Positions 35,400 to 44,380 of a DNA stretch of 64,000 nt are shown one piece after another (the stretch's first letter is position 1; every line of letters starts with the position of its first letter). The notes under the pieces were generated by a model, which saw only the letters and a list, made by a program, of their open reading frames with translations, was not told the DNA's origin and searched no databases. Origin of the DNA: Propionibacteriaceae bacterium (GTDB taxonomy: Bacteria; Actinomycetota; Actinomycetes; Propionibacteriales; Propionibacteriaceae). The DNA lies in assembly GCA_031267645.1 (NCBI GenBank), contig JAIRYW010000061.1:1-64000 (forward strand), in the 5' to 3' direction. A program made the position numbers and the translations under genes.

Positions 35400-36278
35400 A
35401 TGAGCTTGGAACAGAGCCGAGACCGGGTCCTGGTCGGAGTGGACGGGTCGAAAGACGGTCTGCGGGCGACTCGTTACGGAGTCGGGCGGGCCAAACGTTT
35501 GGATCTCGACCTGTGGTTGGTGCACGCCTTGGACGACGGCGTGGTGGCCGGCGGTTGGGGCGTCATCTACGATCCCGGCGTCTTGGAGCAGTCCGGCCAG
35601 GCCGTGGTCCAGCAGGCCGTCGACCTAGCGGTCGAGCGCGGTCTGCCGCCGCAGCGCGTCCACACCAGCGTGTTGGTCGGCCATCCGGCCGTGGTCTTGG
35701 AGGAGCTCAGCCACCAAGCCGAGACGATGGTGTTGGGACGGCGTTCGGCCAGCGGTCTGGAGCGCATGTTCGTGGGCTCGACCAGCACCTCTCTGGCCGC
35801 CACGGCCGGTTGTCCGCTGGTCGTCATCTCGTCCGCCTCGACCCCGGAGGCGACCGGGTCCAAACGACGGGTCAGCGTCGCCATCGGCACCGGCCGGAGC
35901 GAGAAAGCGCTGCGCTGGGGCTGCCAGGAGGCCGTCGTCCGGCAGGCCGTGCTGGACATAGTCCACGTCATTCCGCCGCAGGCCTCGACCGCTCTGGCCC
36001 TGGTCAGCCCGCCCTCGCAGACCGAGTTGGTGTGGGAGTCCCGGGTCAAGGAGGAGCTGGAGCGACGGGCGGGGCCGCTGCGCCAGGAGTTCCCCCAGCT
36101 GGTCATCGAGACCCATCCGATCATGGGCAGTCCGATCGACCAGTTGATCGCTCAGACCCAGATCTCGGACTTGCTCATCTTGTCGGTGCGCAGCCGGCCC
36201 ATCACCGGCATCGCCCTGGGCGGGCCGATCCGGGGCGTCTTGGCCCACGCCGCCTCGCCGGTGGCGTTGATCCGCTGA
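35400..36278 (+). CDS. tandem-domain universal stress protein
   Basis: 292 residues made of two UspA domains (about 8-145 and 157-290). The first has VLVGVDGSKDGLRATRYG and ends LGRRSASGLERMFVGSTSTSLAATAGCPLVVI, a full ATP-binding G-2x-G-9x-G-S/T-type motif. The second starts RRVSVAIGTGRSEKALRW and ends TGIALGGPIRGVLAHAASPVALIR, a less canonical motif. Mycobacterial tandem Usps of this kind respond to hypoxia and redox stress. A strong AAGGAGG precedes the ATG at 35400. Confidence 0.92.
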   Translation: MSLEQSRDRVLVGVDGSKDGLRATRYGVGRAKRLDLDLWLVHALDDGVVAGGWGVIYDPGVLEQSGQAVVQQAVDLAVERGLPPQRVHTSVLVGHPAVVLEELSHQAETMVLGRRSASGLERMFVGSTSTSLAATAGCPLVVISSASTPEATGSKRRVSVAIGTGRSEKALRWGCQEAVVRQAVLDIVHVIPPQASTALALVSPPSQTELVWESRVKEELERRAGPLRQEFPQLVIETHPIMGSPIDQLIAQTQISDLLILSVRSRPITGIALGGPIRGVLAHAASPVALIR

Positions 36279-36284
36279 ACGACT

Positions 36285-36320
36285 GGCCTCCGATCCGGTC
36301 CGATCGGCCGGGTCGGAGCC
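36285..36320. terminator. bidirectional hairpin between usp and sigB
   Basis: GGCCTCCGATCCGG (36285-36298) pairs with CCGGGTCGGAGCC (36308-36320) with small mismatches. It lies between two convergent genes only 46 nt apart, so it probably terminates both. Confidence 0.55.
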
Positions 36321-36324
36321 GGGC

Positions 36325-37263
36325 TCAGATGGCGTAGGACTGGCGCAGCTGGGCGATCGCCTTGCGCTCGATCTGACGCACCCGCTCGGGCGTGATGCCC
36401 CAGCGTTGGCCGATCTCGACCAGCTTGGACGGCGAGCCGTCCAGCAGGCCGTAACGCCGCCGCACGATGTCGGCCGAACGCTCGTCCAATGGTTCGATCA
36501 TGGCTTCGACGCGGGCTCGCTCGTCGGCGTCGACCACCATCTCGTCGGTGGTCGGGCCGTTGTCGATGGCCAGGAGGTCGCCCAAGGTGGCGGCCCCGCC
36601 CTCTTCCAAGGGGGCGTCCAAGGAGATCGGCTCGCGGGCGTAACGCAGCAGGTCGGCCACCAGGGCGGGCTTGAGGCCGAGGGTTTGGGCGATCTCCTCC
36701 GGTTCCACCTCACGGCCCAACCGGACCTCGAGGTGGCGCCGGGTCGACTCGATCTGGCTGAGCTGCTCGGCCACGTGGACCGGCAGGCGGACGGCCCGCC
36801 CCTGGTGGGCGATGGCGCGGGAGATGGCCTGACGGATCCACCAGGTGGCGTAGGTGGAGAATTTGTAGCCCTGGGTGTAGTCGAATTTCTCGACCGCCCG
36901 GATCAGACCCCGGTTGCCCTCCTGGATGGCGTCGGCCAAGGGCACCTGGTTACGGCTGTAGCGGCGGGCGATCGAGACCACCAGGCGCAGATTGGACTCC
37001 ACGAAGCGACGCCGGGCGGCGCGGCCCAACTCGGCCAGTTCAGCTAGGACCGGCCGGTCCCGTTCCGTCGTCTCCGCTTGGCTCAGGGGCAGGCGGCCGT
37101 CCAAGGCGGCCTCGGCGGCCAATCCGGCCTCGATGGTCTGGGCCAATTCGACTTCGTCGCTGGCGCTGAGCAAGGGGGTGGCGGCGATGGTCTGCAAATA
37201 CGACCCCACCGCGTCGAGGCTGGCGTCCGTCGGTCGGCGGTCACGGGTCTGAGACACGATCAT
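36325..37263 (-). CDS. sigB: group 2 sigma factor, SigB-like
   Basis: Sigma-70 family factor of 312 residues: region 1.2 (DAVGSYLQTIAATPLLSASDEVELAQTIEAG), region 2 (SNLRLVVSIARRY ... [19 protein letters not shown]), region 3 and region 4 with the helix-turn-helix and terminal RQIERKAIAQLR. It lacks the long acidic N-terminus of SigA and keeps full promoter-recognition regions, the profile of a stress/stationary-phase group 2 sigma factor such as mycobacterial SigB. ATG at 37263 with AAGGAG nine nt upstream. The promoter looks like an ECF SigH/SigR type, so it probably responds to thiol or heat stress. Confidence 0.92.
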   Translation of the reverse strand: MIVSQTRDRRPTDASLDAVGSYLQTIAATPLLSASDEVELAQTIEAGLAAEAALDGRLPLSQAETTERDRPVLAELAELGRAARRRFVESNLRLVVSIARRYSRNQVPLADAIQEGNRGLIRAVEKFDYTQGYKFSTYATWWIRQAISRAIAHQGRAVRLPVHVAEQLSQIESTRRHLEVRLGREVEPEEIAQTLGLKPALVADLLRYAREPISLDAPLEEGGAATLGDLLAIDNGPTTDEMVVDADERARVEAMIEPLDERSADIVRRRYGLLDGSPSKLVEIGQRWGITPERVRQIERKAIAQLRQSYAI

Positions 37264-37294
37264 GTCTAACTTCTCCTTAACTGACGCCTATGAC

Positions 37295-37320
37295 AACGAT
37301 CCGATGGAGTGTTTCATTCC
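37295..37320 (-). promoter_or_regulatory. SigH/SigR-type promoter of sigB
   Basis: On the minus strand GGAAT (37320-37316), an 18-nt spacer and GTT (37297-37295). This matches the GGAAT-N18-GTT consensus of the actinobacterial oxidative/heat stress ECF sigma factors SigR and SigH. It lies 32 nt upstream of the sigB ATG, as in mycobacterial sigB. Confidence 0.65.
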
Positions 37321-37333
37321 CGAGCTAGGCTGA

Positions 37334-37429
37334 CCGCCGCCTAGTCGGCGGCGGGTCGGAAACCGAGCCGGTCCGCGGCCAGGGTTGGAGACGGTCGCTC
37401 CGCGGACGGGGTCGGAAACGGTCGCTCCG
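37334..37429. repeat. hairpin and near-tandem GGARACGGTCGCTCCG repeats
   Basis: The spacer between ptrB and sigB holds CCGCCGCC-tagtc-GGCGGCGG (37334-37354), a perfect 8-bp stem. Next come two copies of GGARACGGTCGCTCCG (37387-37402 and 37414-37429), spaced 27 nt, and a degenerate relative near 37358. Thirteen bases of the unit recur at 37553-37565 within the 3' end of ptrB, so the array may derive from that gene's end. Confidence 0.5.
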
Positions 37430-37496
37430 GGGCCAGCGCCGCCAGGGCGGACCGGGTCCGCCGGCGGCGGCCTCCGGGTGGCCGGGGGGCGGAGCC

Positions 37497-39587
37497 TCAG
37501 CTCAACTGGCCGATCAACCAGGCCAGTTCGGCGGCCTCTTCGGCCCAAGCTTGGAAACGGTCGCTGGGGCCGCCATGGCCGCCCACCAGGTCGGTGCGCA
37601 ACAAGATCGGTCGGTCGTCCGGTTGGCGGGCGCGTTGCCGCAGGGCTTGCACCCAGGCGGCCGGCTCGGCGTAGCTGACACGGGTGTCGTGCCAATTGGC
37701 GGTGGCCAGAATGGCCGGATAGACCGCCGCTCGGACGTTCTCGCTGGGAGCGTAGGCGGCCATCGCCCGATAGGCCTCCCAGTCCTGGGCCGGATCGCCC
37801 CACTCGTCGTACTCGGTCACGGTCAGAGGCAGCTCGGGGTCGAGCATGGTGGTCAAAGGGTCGACGAAACCGACGCCGACCTGAGCCGCCCGGAACAGTT
37901 GCGGGGCCAGGTTGAGGCTGGCCCCGACCGCCAGGCCGCCGGCCGAGGAGCCGCGCAAACCGAGCCGGGCCGGATCGACCAGGCCGGCTCGGATCAGACC
38001 CTGGGCGCAGGCCACCAGGTCGCTGAAGGTGGTGGCCTTGCGGCCCAGCCGGGCCTGCTCGTACCAGTCGTGGCCCAGCTCGCCGCCGCCGCGGACGTGG
38101 GCGTAGGCCACCACGAAGCCGCGATCGAGCAAGGACAGCCGGGAGATGGAGAACTCCGGCTCCAGACTGATCTCGTAGGCCCCGTAGACGTACAACAGGC
38201 CGGGCCCGCCGCCGTCGACCGGACGGTCGGCCCGGCGCAGACAGGAGATCGGCACCGCCTGGCCGTCCGGGGCCTCGACCCACAGCCGCTCGGCCAAGTA
38301 GTCCTGCGCCACGAAGGCGCGCCCGCTCGGATCGGGCTCGACCCGGTCGGTCTTGACCAGTCGGCGACCGCCGCCAACCAGGTCGAGGTCGTCCAGTCGG
38401 GCCGGGGCGGTGTAGGTCTGACGGGCCACCAGCAGATGGTCGGACTCGAACCAGTCGTCTGGGCAGGCCGTCAGATTGGCCAGCTGCTCGGGTTCGGCCA
38501 GTTGGCGCGGGGGGCCCAAGACGGTCCCGTGGCGGGGGTAGAGGCTGACCCCGAGCAGGCCGTCGCGGCGGAAGGACAAGATCAGCCAGTCGGCCATCAG
38601 ATCGACTCCGAGCAGGCGTTGGCCGGCCTGTCCGCGGACCAGGCTGTGCCACTGATCGGGGCGGGCCAAGTCGGCCCAGGCCAGGTCGAAGTCGGGCCGG
38701 TCCCGGTTGTGCAGCAGGAAGACGACCGAGCCGGCCACGTCCAAACAGGTCTCCACGCCCTCCCGCCGCGGCCCGCACTCGACCAGACCGGCCCGCGGGT
38801 CCTGGCGGCTGACCAGCCAACTCTGGCTGGTCCGTTTGCTGGCCGCCGTGACGATCAGCCAAGCCTGGTCGGAGGAGGCGTCGAGGTCGAGCCAGAAAGC
38901 CTCGTCGGTCTCGTGCCAGAGCAACTGGTCCGAGTCGCTGGGCTGGCCCAGACGGTGGCGCCAGACCTGGTACGGCCGCCAGCTGTGGTCCAGCCGGGTG
39001 TAGAGCAGATGCTCGTCGTCCAACCAGGCGATCTGGCCCAGATCGGTCAACTCGACGCGGTCCGGGCCGCTCTGGTCGAGCTGGCGCAGGCGCAGCTCGT
39101 AACGCTCTTGGCCGGACCAGTCGACGGTCCAGGCCATCAGGTCGCCGTCCGGGCTGAGGGCTAGGTCGCCCAGGGCGCAGAAGTCGTGCCCGGCCGCCTC
39201 CAGGTTGCCGTCCAACAGCAGTTGGGCCCCTTCCAGCTTGAGATCGGGCGGTTCGGAGCGTGAGCCGGCCGGGCGCCGGAAGTGGCGGGGATAGGGCTGG
39301 TCGGCCAGGGTCTGGCTGTAGTGCCACCAACTCCGGCCTCTCCCGTCGCGGGAGAACTCGGGGGCGGAGAAATCGTCCGAGGCGCTGCGGCTGCGGATCT
39401 CGGCTAAAATTTGGCCGGCCAGAGCGGCCGTGTCCTGGGTGCGGGCCAGGGTGTGGGCGTTCTCGGCTGCCAGATGCTGGCGCACCGCCGGATCGTCGGC
39501 CTGTCTGAGCCAGGCGTACGGCTGCCAGCGCCGGCGGCCGTGCCAGGTGCTGACGTCGGGCAGGCGCGGGGCACGGGGAGGCGACAC
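37497..39587 (-). CDS. prolyl oligopeptidase family serine peptidase (S9A, oligopeptidase B-like)
   Basis: Cytosolic serine peptidase of 696 residues. The N-terminal two-thirds (about 75-400) form a beta-propeller that restricts access to short peptides. The C-terminal alpha/beta-hydrolase domain has the nucleophile in [10 protein letters not shown], the acid region after LLRTDL, and the catalytic His in [15 protein letters not shown] in place of the usual GGSAGG is a small variation. Start: TTG at 39593 and GTG at 39587 are both in frame; GTG is preferred because TAGTCT ends seven nt before it. It lies between sigB and sigA, divergent from sigA. Confidence 0.92.
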   Translation of the reverse strand: MSPPRAPRLPDVSTWHGRRRWQPYAWLRQADDPAVRQHLAAENAHTLARTQDTAALAGQILAEIRSRSASDDFSAPEFSRDGRGRSWWHYSQTLADQPYPRHFRRPAGSRSEPPDLKLEGAQLLLDGNLEAAGHDFCALGDLALSPDGDLMAWTVDWSGQERYELRLRQLDQSGPDRVELTDLGQIAWLDDEHLLYTRLDHSWRPYQVWRHRLGQPSDSDQLLWHETDEAFWLDLDASSDQAWLIVTAASKRTSQSWLVSRQDPRAGLVECGPRREGVETCLDVAGSVVFLLHNRDRPDFDLAWADLARPDQWHSLVRGQAGQRLLGVDLMADWLILSFRRDGLLGVSLYPRHGTVLGPPRQLAEPEQLANLTACPDDWFESDHLLVARQTYTAPARLDDLDLVGGGRRLVKTDRVEPDPSGRAFVAQDYLAERLWVEAPDGQAVPISCLRRADRPVDGGGPGLLYVYGAYEISLEPEFSISRLSLLDRGFVVAYAHVRGGGELGHDWYEQARLGRKATTFSDLVACAQGLIRAGLVDPARLGLRGSSAGGLAVGASLNLAPQLFRAAQVGVGFVDPLTTMLDPELPLTVTEYDEWGDPAQDWEAYRAMAAYAPSENVRAAVYPAILATANWHDTRVSYAEPAAWVQALRQRARQPDDRPILLRTDLVGGHGGPSDRFQAWAEEAAELAWLIGQLS

Positions 39588-39594
39588 GTCCAAG

Positions 39595-39600
39595 AGACTA
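39595..39600 (-). promoter_or_regulatory. -10 element of leaderless oligopeptidase gene
   Basis: Minus-strand TAGTCT ends seven nt before the GTG at 39587, the same hexamer type and spacing as before the ybjN-like gene (TAGTTT). No ribosome binding site is present. Confidence 0.55.
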
Positions 39601-39721
39601 TCGGCTTGGATCGGGCCTCAGTCGGTGGCATGATTGGTCGGGAACGGGCTTGACGACTCTGGGGATGTCTATGCCCCAAGTAGAGTCGGTCGCTCATTTC
39701 TCTAGAACAGAAGAGGTATTC

Positions 39722-41260
39722 GTGCCCCAAGCTCAGGCCGCCGCCGAAACACCCGTCACCGATCCTCCACCCGCCGTCCGTCCGGCTCGGAGCCGTCGCC
39801 CCCGCGCCAACTCGACTTCGTCCGCTCGTCCCGTCGTGACGGCGGTCGACCAGCCGGTTCCAACCGAAGCGGCCGCCCCTGGTGAGACGCCCGCGGCGCC
39901 GCCGGTCCGCCCGGCCCGGAGCCGGGCCCGCGCCGCCGCCCCCCGCGCCGCTCGGGCCCAACGGCCGACCTCGGCCGGATCGCCGACGGAGGAGACGGTG
40001 GACGCCAGCGACGAGTTGGCCCCGGACGACCTGGCCGAGACCGCTCTGACCGACGAGGCCGCCGCAACCGACGAGGCCGGGGAGGTCGAGGCCGACGGCA
40101 CGCCCTCGGTCATAGACACCGTCTTGGCCGCCTCGGACGGCTCGATCGAGTTCGAGCTGTCGCCCGGAGGCGACGAGGTCGTGCTCAAGATGCGGACCAA
40201 GAAGCGCAGTTTGGACGACGTCGACGAGTCCGAGTTCCAGCCTCAGAAAGAGGCCGTGCTGGAGGCCGAGCTAACCGAGGAGGAAGGCTTCTCGCTGTCC
40301 GACAGCGACGACGCCGACGAACCGGAGCAACAGGTCATGGCGGCCGGCGCGACGGCCGACCCGGTCAAGGACTACCTCAAGCAGATCGGCAAGGTGGCCC
40401 TGCTCAAGGCCGAACAAGAGGTCTCCTTGGCCAAGCGCATCGAGGCCGGTCTGTTCGCGGCCGAGCGGGTCAACACGTCGGCCGACAGCCTGAACCCGGA
40501 CGACCTGCGGGACCACGAGTGGATCGCGGCCGACGGCCAGAAGGCCAAGAACCACCTGCTGGAGGCCAACCTGCGTCTGGTGGTGTCCCTGGCCAAGCGT
40601 TACACCGGCCGGGGCATGCTCTTCTTGGATCTGATCCAAGAGGGCAATTTGGGTTTGATCAGGGCGGTCGAGAAGTTCGACTACGCCAAGGGCTACAAAT
40701 TCTCGACCTACGCCACCTGGTGGATCAAGCAGGCCATCACTCGGGCCATGGCGGACCAGGCCCGCACCATCCGCATCCCGGTCCACATGGTCGAAGTGAT
40801 CAACAAGCTGGCCCGGGTGCAGCGTCAGATGCTGCAGGACCTGGGCCGCGAGCCGACTCCACAGGAGCTGGCCCGCGAGCTCGACATGACGGCCGAGAAA
40901 GTGATCGAGGTCCAGAAGTACGGTCGCGAGCCGATCAGTCTGCACACCCCGCTGGGCGAGGACGGCGACTCCGAGTTCGGTGACCTGATCGAGGACTCCG
41001 AAGCCGTGGTGCCGGCCGACGCCGTCAACTTCACCTTGCTCCAAGAGCAGTTGCACGACGTCTTGGACACCCTCAGCGAGCGCGAGGCCGGAGTGGTCTC
41101 GATGCGATTCGGGCTGACCGACGGCCAACCCAAGACACTGGACGAGATCGGTAAGGTCTACGGTGTGACGCGGGAGCGTATCCGTCAGATCGAGTCGAAG
41201 ACGATGTCCAAGCTGCGCCATCCTTCGCGTTCCCAAGTTCTGCGCGACTACCTCGACTGA
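39722..41260 (+). CDS. sigA: principal RNA polymerase sigma factor SigA/HrdB
   Basis: Housekeeping sigma factor, 512 residues. About 200 residues of Pro/Ala-rich then acidic region 1.1-like sequence precede region 1.2 ([30 protein letters not shown]). Region 2 follows ([19 protein letters not shown] ... [19 protein letters not shown]), then region 3 and region 4 ([26 protein letters not shown]...LRDYLD). The -10-recognising residues are identical in style to HrdB/SigA. GTG at 39722 is preferred because AGAGG lies just upstream; an in-frame ATG at 39671 starts with a similar tripeptide (MPQ) and is an alternative. Divergent from the oligopeptidase. Confidence 0.96.
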   Translation: MPQAQAAAETPVTDPPPAVRPARSRRPRANSTSSARPVVTAVDQPVPTEAAAPGETPAAPPVRPARSRARAAAPRAARAQRPTSAGSPTEETVDASDELAPDDLAETALTDEAAATDEAGEVEADGTPSVIDTVLAASDGSIEFELSPGGDEVVLKMRTKKRSLDDVDESEFQPQKEAVLEAELTEEEGFSLSDSDDADEPEQQVMAAGATADPVKDYLKQIGKVALLKAEQEVSLAKRIEAGLFAAERVNTSADSLNPDDLRDHEWIAADGQKAKNHLLEANLRLVVSLAKRYTGRGMLFLDLIQEGNLGLIRAVEKFDYAKGYKFSTYATWWIKQAITRAMADQARTIRIPVHMVEVINKLARVQRQMLQDLGREPTPQELARELDMTAEKVIEVQKYGREPISLHTPLGEDGDSEFGDLIEDSEAVVPADAVNFTLLQEQLHDVLDTLSEREAGVVSMRFGLTDGQPKTLDEIGKVYGVTRERIRQIESKTMSKLRHPSRSQVLRDYLD

Positions 41261-41296
41261 GATCGAGCGAAAGGGTCCCTAGGAGGAGCATCGGGG

Positions 41297-42064
41297 ATGG
41301 CCGAGTCAAACGACCATGAGGTTCTCAACGGTTGGGTCAGCGCCCATCTGGCCGTCACCATCGAGGGCCAGGCCCATCTGGCCCAGTTGATCGGTTCGGA
41401 CGCCCCCTCGCGTTGGGAGGCCAGTCTGTCGACCGGCGTCTTGACCTTGGACCAGACCGATCTGGAGTTCGCCCTCCTCGGCTCGGTCTCGGAGGAGGAC
41501 AACACCTGGCTGTGGAGTTGGGCCAACCCGGGCCTCGACCCCTCCACCCTGGCCATCCAACGGGCTCTGCCGCTGCGCGGCTTCGGGTCCGAGTTCGGGT
41601 TGTGGGAGTTCAGCGCCGACACCTTCGAGATGGACGGGGTGGTCGACTTCGGCATGACGGCCGGCTCCAGCCTGGCCTCGGTGGCCGGCCCCCAGATCGG
41701 TGGCGGGGCCATCTTCTCCGGCTCCTATCCGGGCGGCCGTTTCCACGTCGTCGTGACCGATCCCCGGCTGCACCGTTTCGGGCCTTCGGCGGTGTCGGCC
41801 CCGAAGTACTTCACCCGGGCGGTGTCCTACGGCCTGGGCCATCAGCGCGAGGTGGTCGAGACCTACGCCGCCATCCACCAACTGCAGATGGCCGAGACCG
41901 AGTCGATGGTCCGGCTCGGCTTCCCCGACCGGTCGCACCTGGACGTCAGCTTCGACGAGCATCAGCGTATGACCCGGATCCACGCCAACCTGCACACCAA
42001 TCGGCCGGCCCCCACCCTGGCCACCCGGCCCACCCTGGCCGCTTCCGCTCGACCGCGGGCCTGA
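41297..42064 (+). CDS. DUF6882-like protein
   Basis: Soluble protein of 255 residues that follows sigA by 36 nt with AGGAGG before the ATG at 41297. It resembles the DUF6882 family: a helical start, FALLGSVSEEDNTWLWSWANPG near residue 55-75 (the conserved WxWxWxN-type segment), and a beta-rich remainder. The C-terminal 25 residues are low complexity. No function is known. It is probably cotranscribed with sigA, though that does not define its role. Confidence 0.7.
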   Translation: MAESNDHEVLNGWVSAHLAVTIEGQAHLAQLIGSDAPSRWEASLSTGVLTLDQTDLEFALLGSVSEEDNTWLWSWANPGLDPSTLAIQRALPLRGFGSEFGLWEFSADTFEMDGVVDFGMTAGSSLASVAGPQIGGGAIFSGSYPGGRFHVVVTDPRLHRFGPSAVSAPKYFTRAVSYGLGHQREVVETYAAIHQLQMAETESMVRLGFPDRSHLDVSFDEHQRMTRIHANLHTNRPAPTLATRPTLAASARPRA

Positions 42065-42177
42065 TTGGGTCGGACGACCGGGCCCGGATCGGGGTCCTTC
42101 CGGCCAACCCCGGCGGTGGTGCCGAGCCGGCGGCGCCGACGGCGGCGCGGGGCCGAAGATCGAGGCCGCCGGTCCAT

Positions 42178-42183
42178 TAATCT
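42178..42183 (+). promoter_or_regulatory. -10 element of leaderless parE
   Basis: TAATCT ends six nt before the parE GTG at 42190; no ribosome binding site is visible. The 125-nt spacer upstream holds nothing else recognisable. Confidence 0.55.
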
Positions 42184-42189
42184 GCTGCG

Positions 42190-44292
42190 GTGACTTCGGA
42201 CGACCTGACAGCGGCGCCGGCCCGCCGTTCCCCCCGCAGCGGCGCCACCGCCTATGAGGCCCGCCATCTGCTGGTGCTGGAAGGCCTGGAGGCGGTGCGC
42301 AAGCGGCCCGCCATGTACATCGGCTCGACCGACACCAAGGGCCTGATGCATTGCCTGTGGGAGATCATCGACAACTCGGTCGACGAGGCTCTGTCTGGCT
42401 TCGGGCGGCTTATCACGGTCGTCTTGCTCAGCGACGGGTCGATCGAAGTGAACGACCAAGCCCGGGGCATCCCGGTCGACCTCGAGCCCAGAACCGGCCT
42501 GGCCGGGGTCGAGGTGGTCTTCACCCGCTTGCACGCCGGCAGCAAATTCGGCTCTGGCTCCTACAACGCCGCCGGCGGCCTGCACGGCGTCGGCGCCTCG
42601 GTCGTGAACGCGCTGTCGTCCCGCCTCGACGTCGAGGTCGACCGCTCCGGCGCGACCTGGGCCATGAGCTTTAGGCGCGGGGCCCCCGGCCTCTTCCAGG
42701 GCGACGGTCCCGACGCCCCCTTCACCAAACAGTCCGGCCTGCGCCGAGTGGGCAAGGTGGGCAAGGCCGTCACCGGCACCCGGGTGCGCTACTGGCCGGA
42801 CCGTCAGATCTTCCTGCCCGAGGCCAGCCTGTCCTGGTCCGCCCTGGTCGAGCGGGCCCGCCAGACCGCTTTCTTGGTGCCCGGGCTGGAGATCGCCCTG
42901 AGCGACCGGCGGGGGCCGGAGCCGGCCCAGCAAACCTTCCGCTACGACGGCGGCGTGGCCGAATTGTGCGACTTCTTGGCCCCGGACCCGCCTTTGAGCG
43001 AGGTCTGGCGTCTAACCGGCCAGGATCGTTTCACCGAGACGGTGCCGATGCTGGACCAAGACGGGGCGATGACGCCCCAAGACGTCGAACGCGACCTCGA
43101 GATCGAGGTGGCCCTGCGCTGGGGGACTGGGTACGAGGCCAGCGTGGCCTCCTTCGTCAACATCATCGCCACCCCCAAAGGCGGCACCCACGTCCAAGGT
43201 TTCGAGCGCGGCCTGGTCCGCGCCTTCGCCAAGGCGCTGGACGGCACCCGCTTGACCAAGGCCACCGACGAGGTGCTCAAAGAGGACATCATGGAGGGGA
43301 TGACGGCGGTCGTGGCGGTGCGTCTGGCCGAGCCCCAGTTCGAGGGCCAGACCAAGGAGGTGCTGGGCACGCCGGCCGTCACCCGGCTGGTGGCCAAGCT
43401 GGTCGAAGGCGAGCTGGGGGAGTTGTTGACCAGCCAGAAGGCGGCCCTCAAGACGGTCGCTAGGTCTGTCATGGAGAAGGTCGTACGGGCCTCCCGCACC
43501 CGCCAGCAGGCCCGGGCCCAACGCGAGGCCCAGCGGGCCAAGAACGCCCTGGCCTCCAGTTCGCTGCCGCCCAAGCTGTCCGACTGCCGTTCCAACGACG
43601 CCGACCGGACCGAACTGTTCATCGTCGAGGGGGACTCCGCTCTGGGCACCGCCAAGCTGGCCCGGGACTCCGAGTTCCAAGCCCTGCTGCCGATCCGGGG
43701 CAAGATCCTGAACGTCCAGAAAGCCTCGCTCACCGACATGTTGAAGAACGCCGAGTGCGCCTCCATCATCCAGGTCGTGGGGGCCGGCTCGGGGCGGGGC
43801 TTCGACTTGGAGCAGGCCCGCTACGGCAAGGTCATCTTCATGGCCGACGCCGACTCCGACGGGGCCCACATCCGCTGCCTGCTGGCCACCTTGTTCTTCA
43901 CCTACATGCGGCCCATGATCGAAGCCGGCCGGATCTACACCGCCGTGCCACCCCTGCACCGCTTCGAGATCACCAACCCCAAGAAGGGCCAGGAACGCTT
44001 CATCTACACCTACTCCGACCCGGAGTACCAACGCAAAGCGGCCGAGCTGCAGAAACGCGGCGTCCGCTTCAAGGAGCCCCAGCGCTACAAGGGCTTGGGC
44101 GAGATGGACGCCGACCAGTTGGCCGACACCACCATGTCGCCGAGGCGGCGCACCTTGCGCCGGATGCGCATCGAGTCGGCCGAACAGGCCGCCCGCGCCT
44201 TCGAGATCCTGATGGGCAACGAGGTCGCTCCCCGGCGCCAGTTCATCGTCGAGGGGGCCTACAGCCTGGACGCCGACCGGATCGACCTCTAG
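42190..44292 (+). CDS. parE: DNA topoisomerase IV subunit B (ParE)
   Basis: ATPase subunit of a type IIA topoisomerase, 700 residues. GHKL ATP site: EIIDNSVDEALSG (Asn and Glu) and GGLHGVGASVVNALS. A transducer domain follows, then TOPRIM with FIVEGDSALG and MADADSDGAHIR supplying the metal-binding Glu and Asp residues, and a C-terminal RYKGLGEMDADQL. Its location beside sigA/hrdB, rather than beside recF and dnaA, and its partnership with the gene at 44381-46822 point to topoisomerase IV as in Streptomyces, not gyrase. Assignment as parE rather than gyrB is context-based. Confidence 0.88.
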   Translation: MTSDDLTAAPARRSPRSGATAYEARHLLVLEGLEAVRKRPAMYIGSTDTKGLMHCLWEIIDNSVDEALSGFGRLITVVLLSDGSIEVNDQARGIPVDLEPRTGLAGVEVVFTRLHAGSKFGSGSYNAAGGLHGVGASVVNALSSRLDVEVDRSGATWAMSFRRGAPGLFQGDGPDAPFTKQSGLRRVGKVGKAVTGTRVRYWPDRQIFLPEASLSWSALVERARQTAFLVPGLEIALSDRRGPEPAQQTFRYDGGVAELCDFLAPDPPLSEVWRLTGQDRFTETVPMLDQDGAMTPQDVERDLEIEVALRWGTGYEASVASFVNIIATPKGGTHVQGFERGLVRAFAKALDGTRLTKATDEVLKEDIMEGMTAVVAVRLAEPQFEGQTKEVLGTPAVTRLVAKLVEGELGELLTSQKAALKTVARSVMEKVVRASRTRQQARAQREAQRAKNALASSSLPPKLSDCRSNDADRTELFIVEGDSALGTAKLARDSEFQALLPIRGKILNVQKASLTDMLKNAECASIIQVVGAGSGRGFDLEQARYGKVIFMADADSDGAHIRCLLATLFFTYMRPMIEAGRIYTAVPPLHRFEITNPKKGQERFIYTYSDPEYQRKAAELQKRGVRFKEPQRYKGLGEMDADQLADTTMSPRRRTLRRMRIESAEQAARAFEILMGNEVAPRRQFIVEGAYSLDADRIDL

Positions 44293-44327
44293 GGCCGTTC
44301 CGGCCGTTCAAGCCATTCAGTCAGGCG

Positions 44328-44356
44328 GGGTTGGCCGCCCCGGCCTCGGCCAACCC
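44328..44356. terminator. bidirectional hairpin between parE and parC
   Basis: GGGTTGGCCG (44328-44337), a 9-nt loop and CGGCCAACCC (44347-44356): a perfect 10-bp stem in the 88-nt gap between convergent parE and parC, without a T-run. Confidence 0.6.
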
Positions 44357-44380
44357 GGTCCCGGGCCGTCGGCGATCGGC

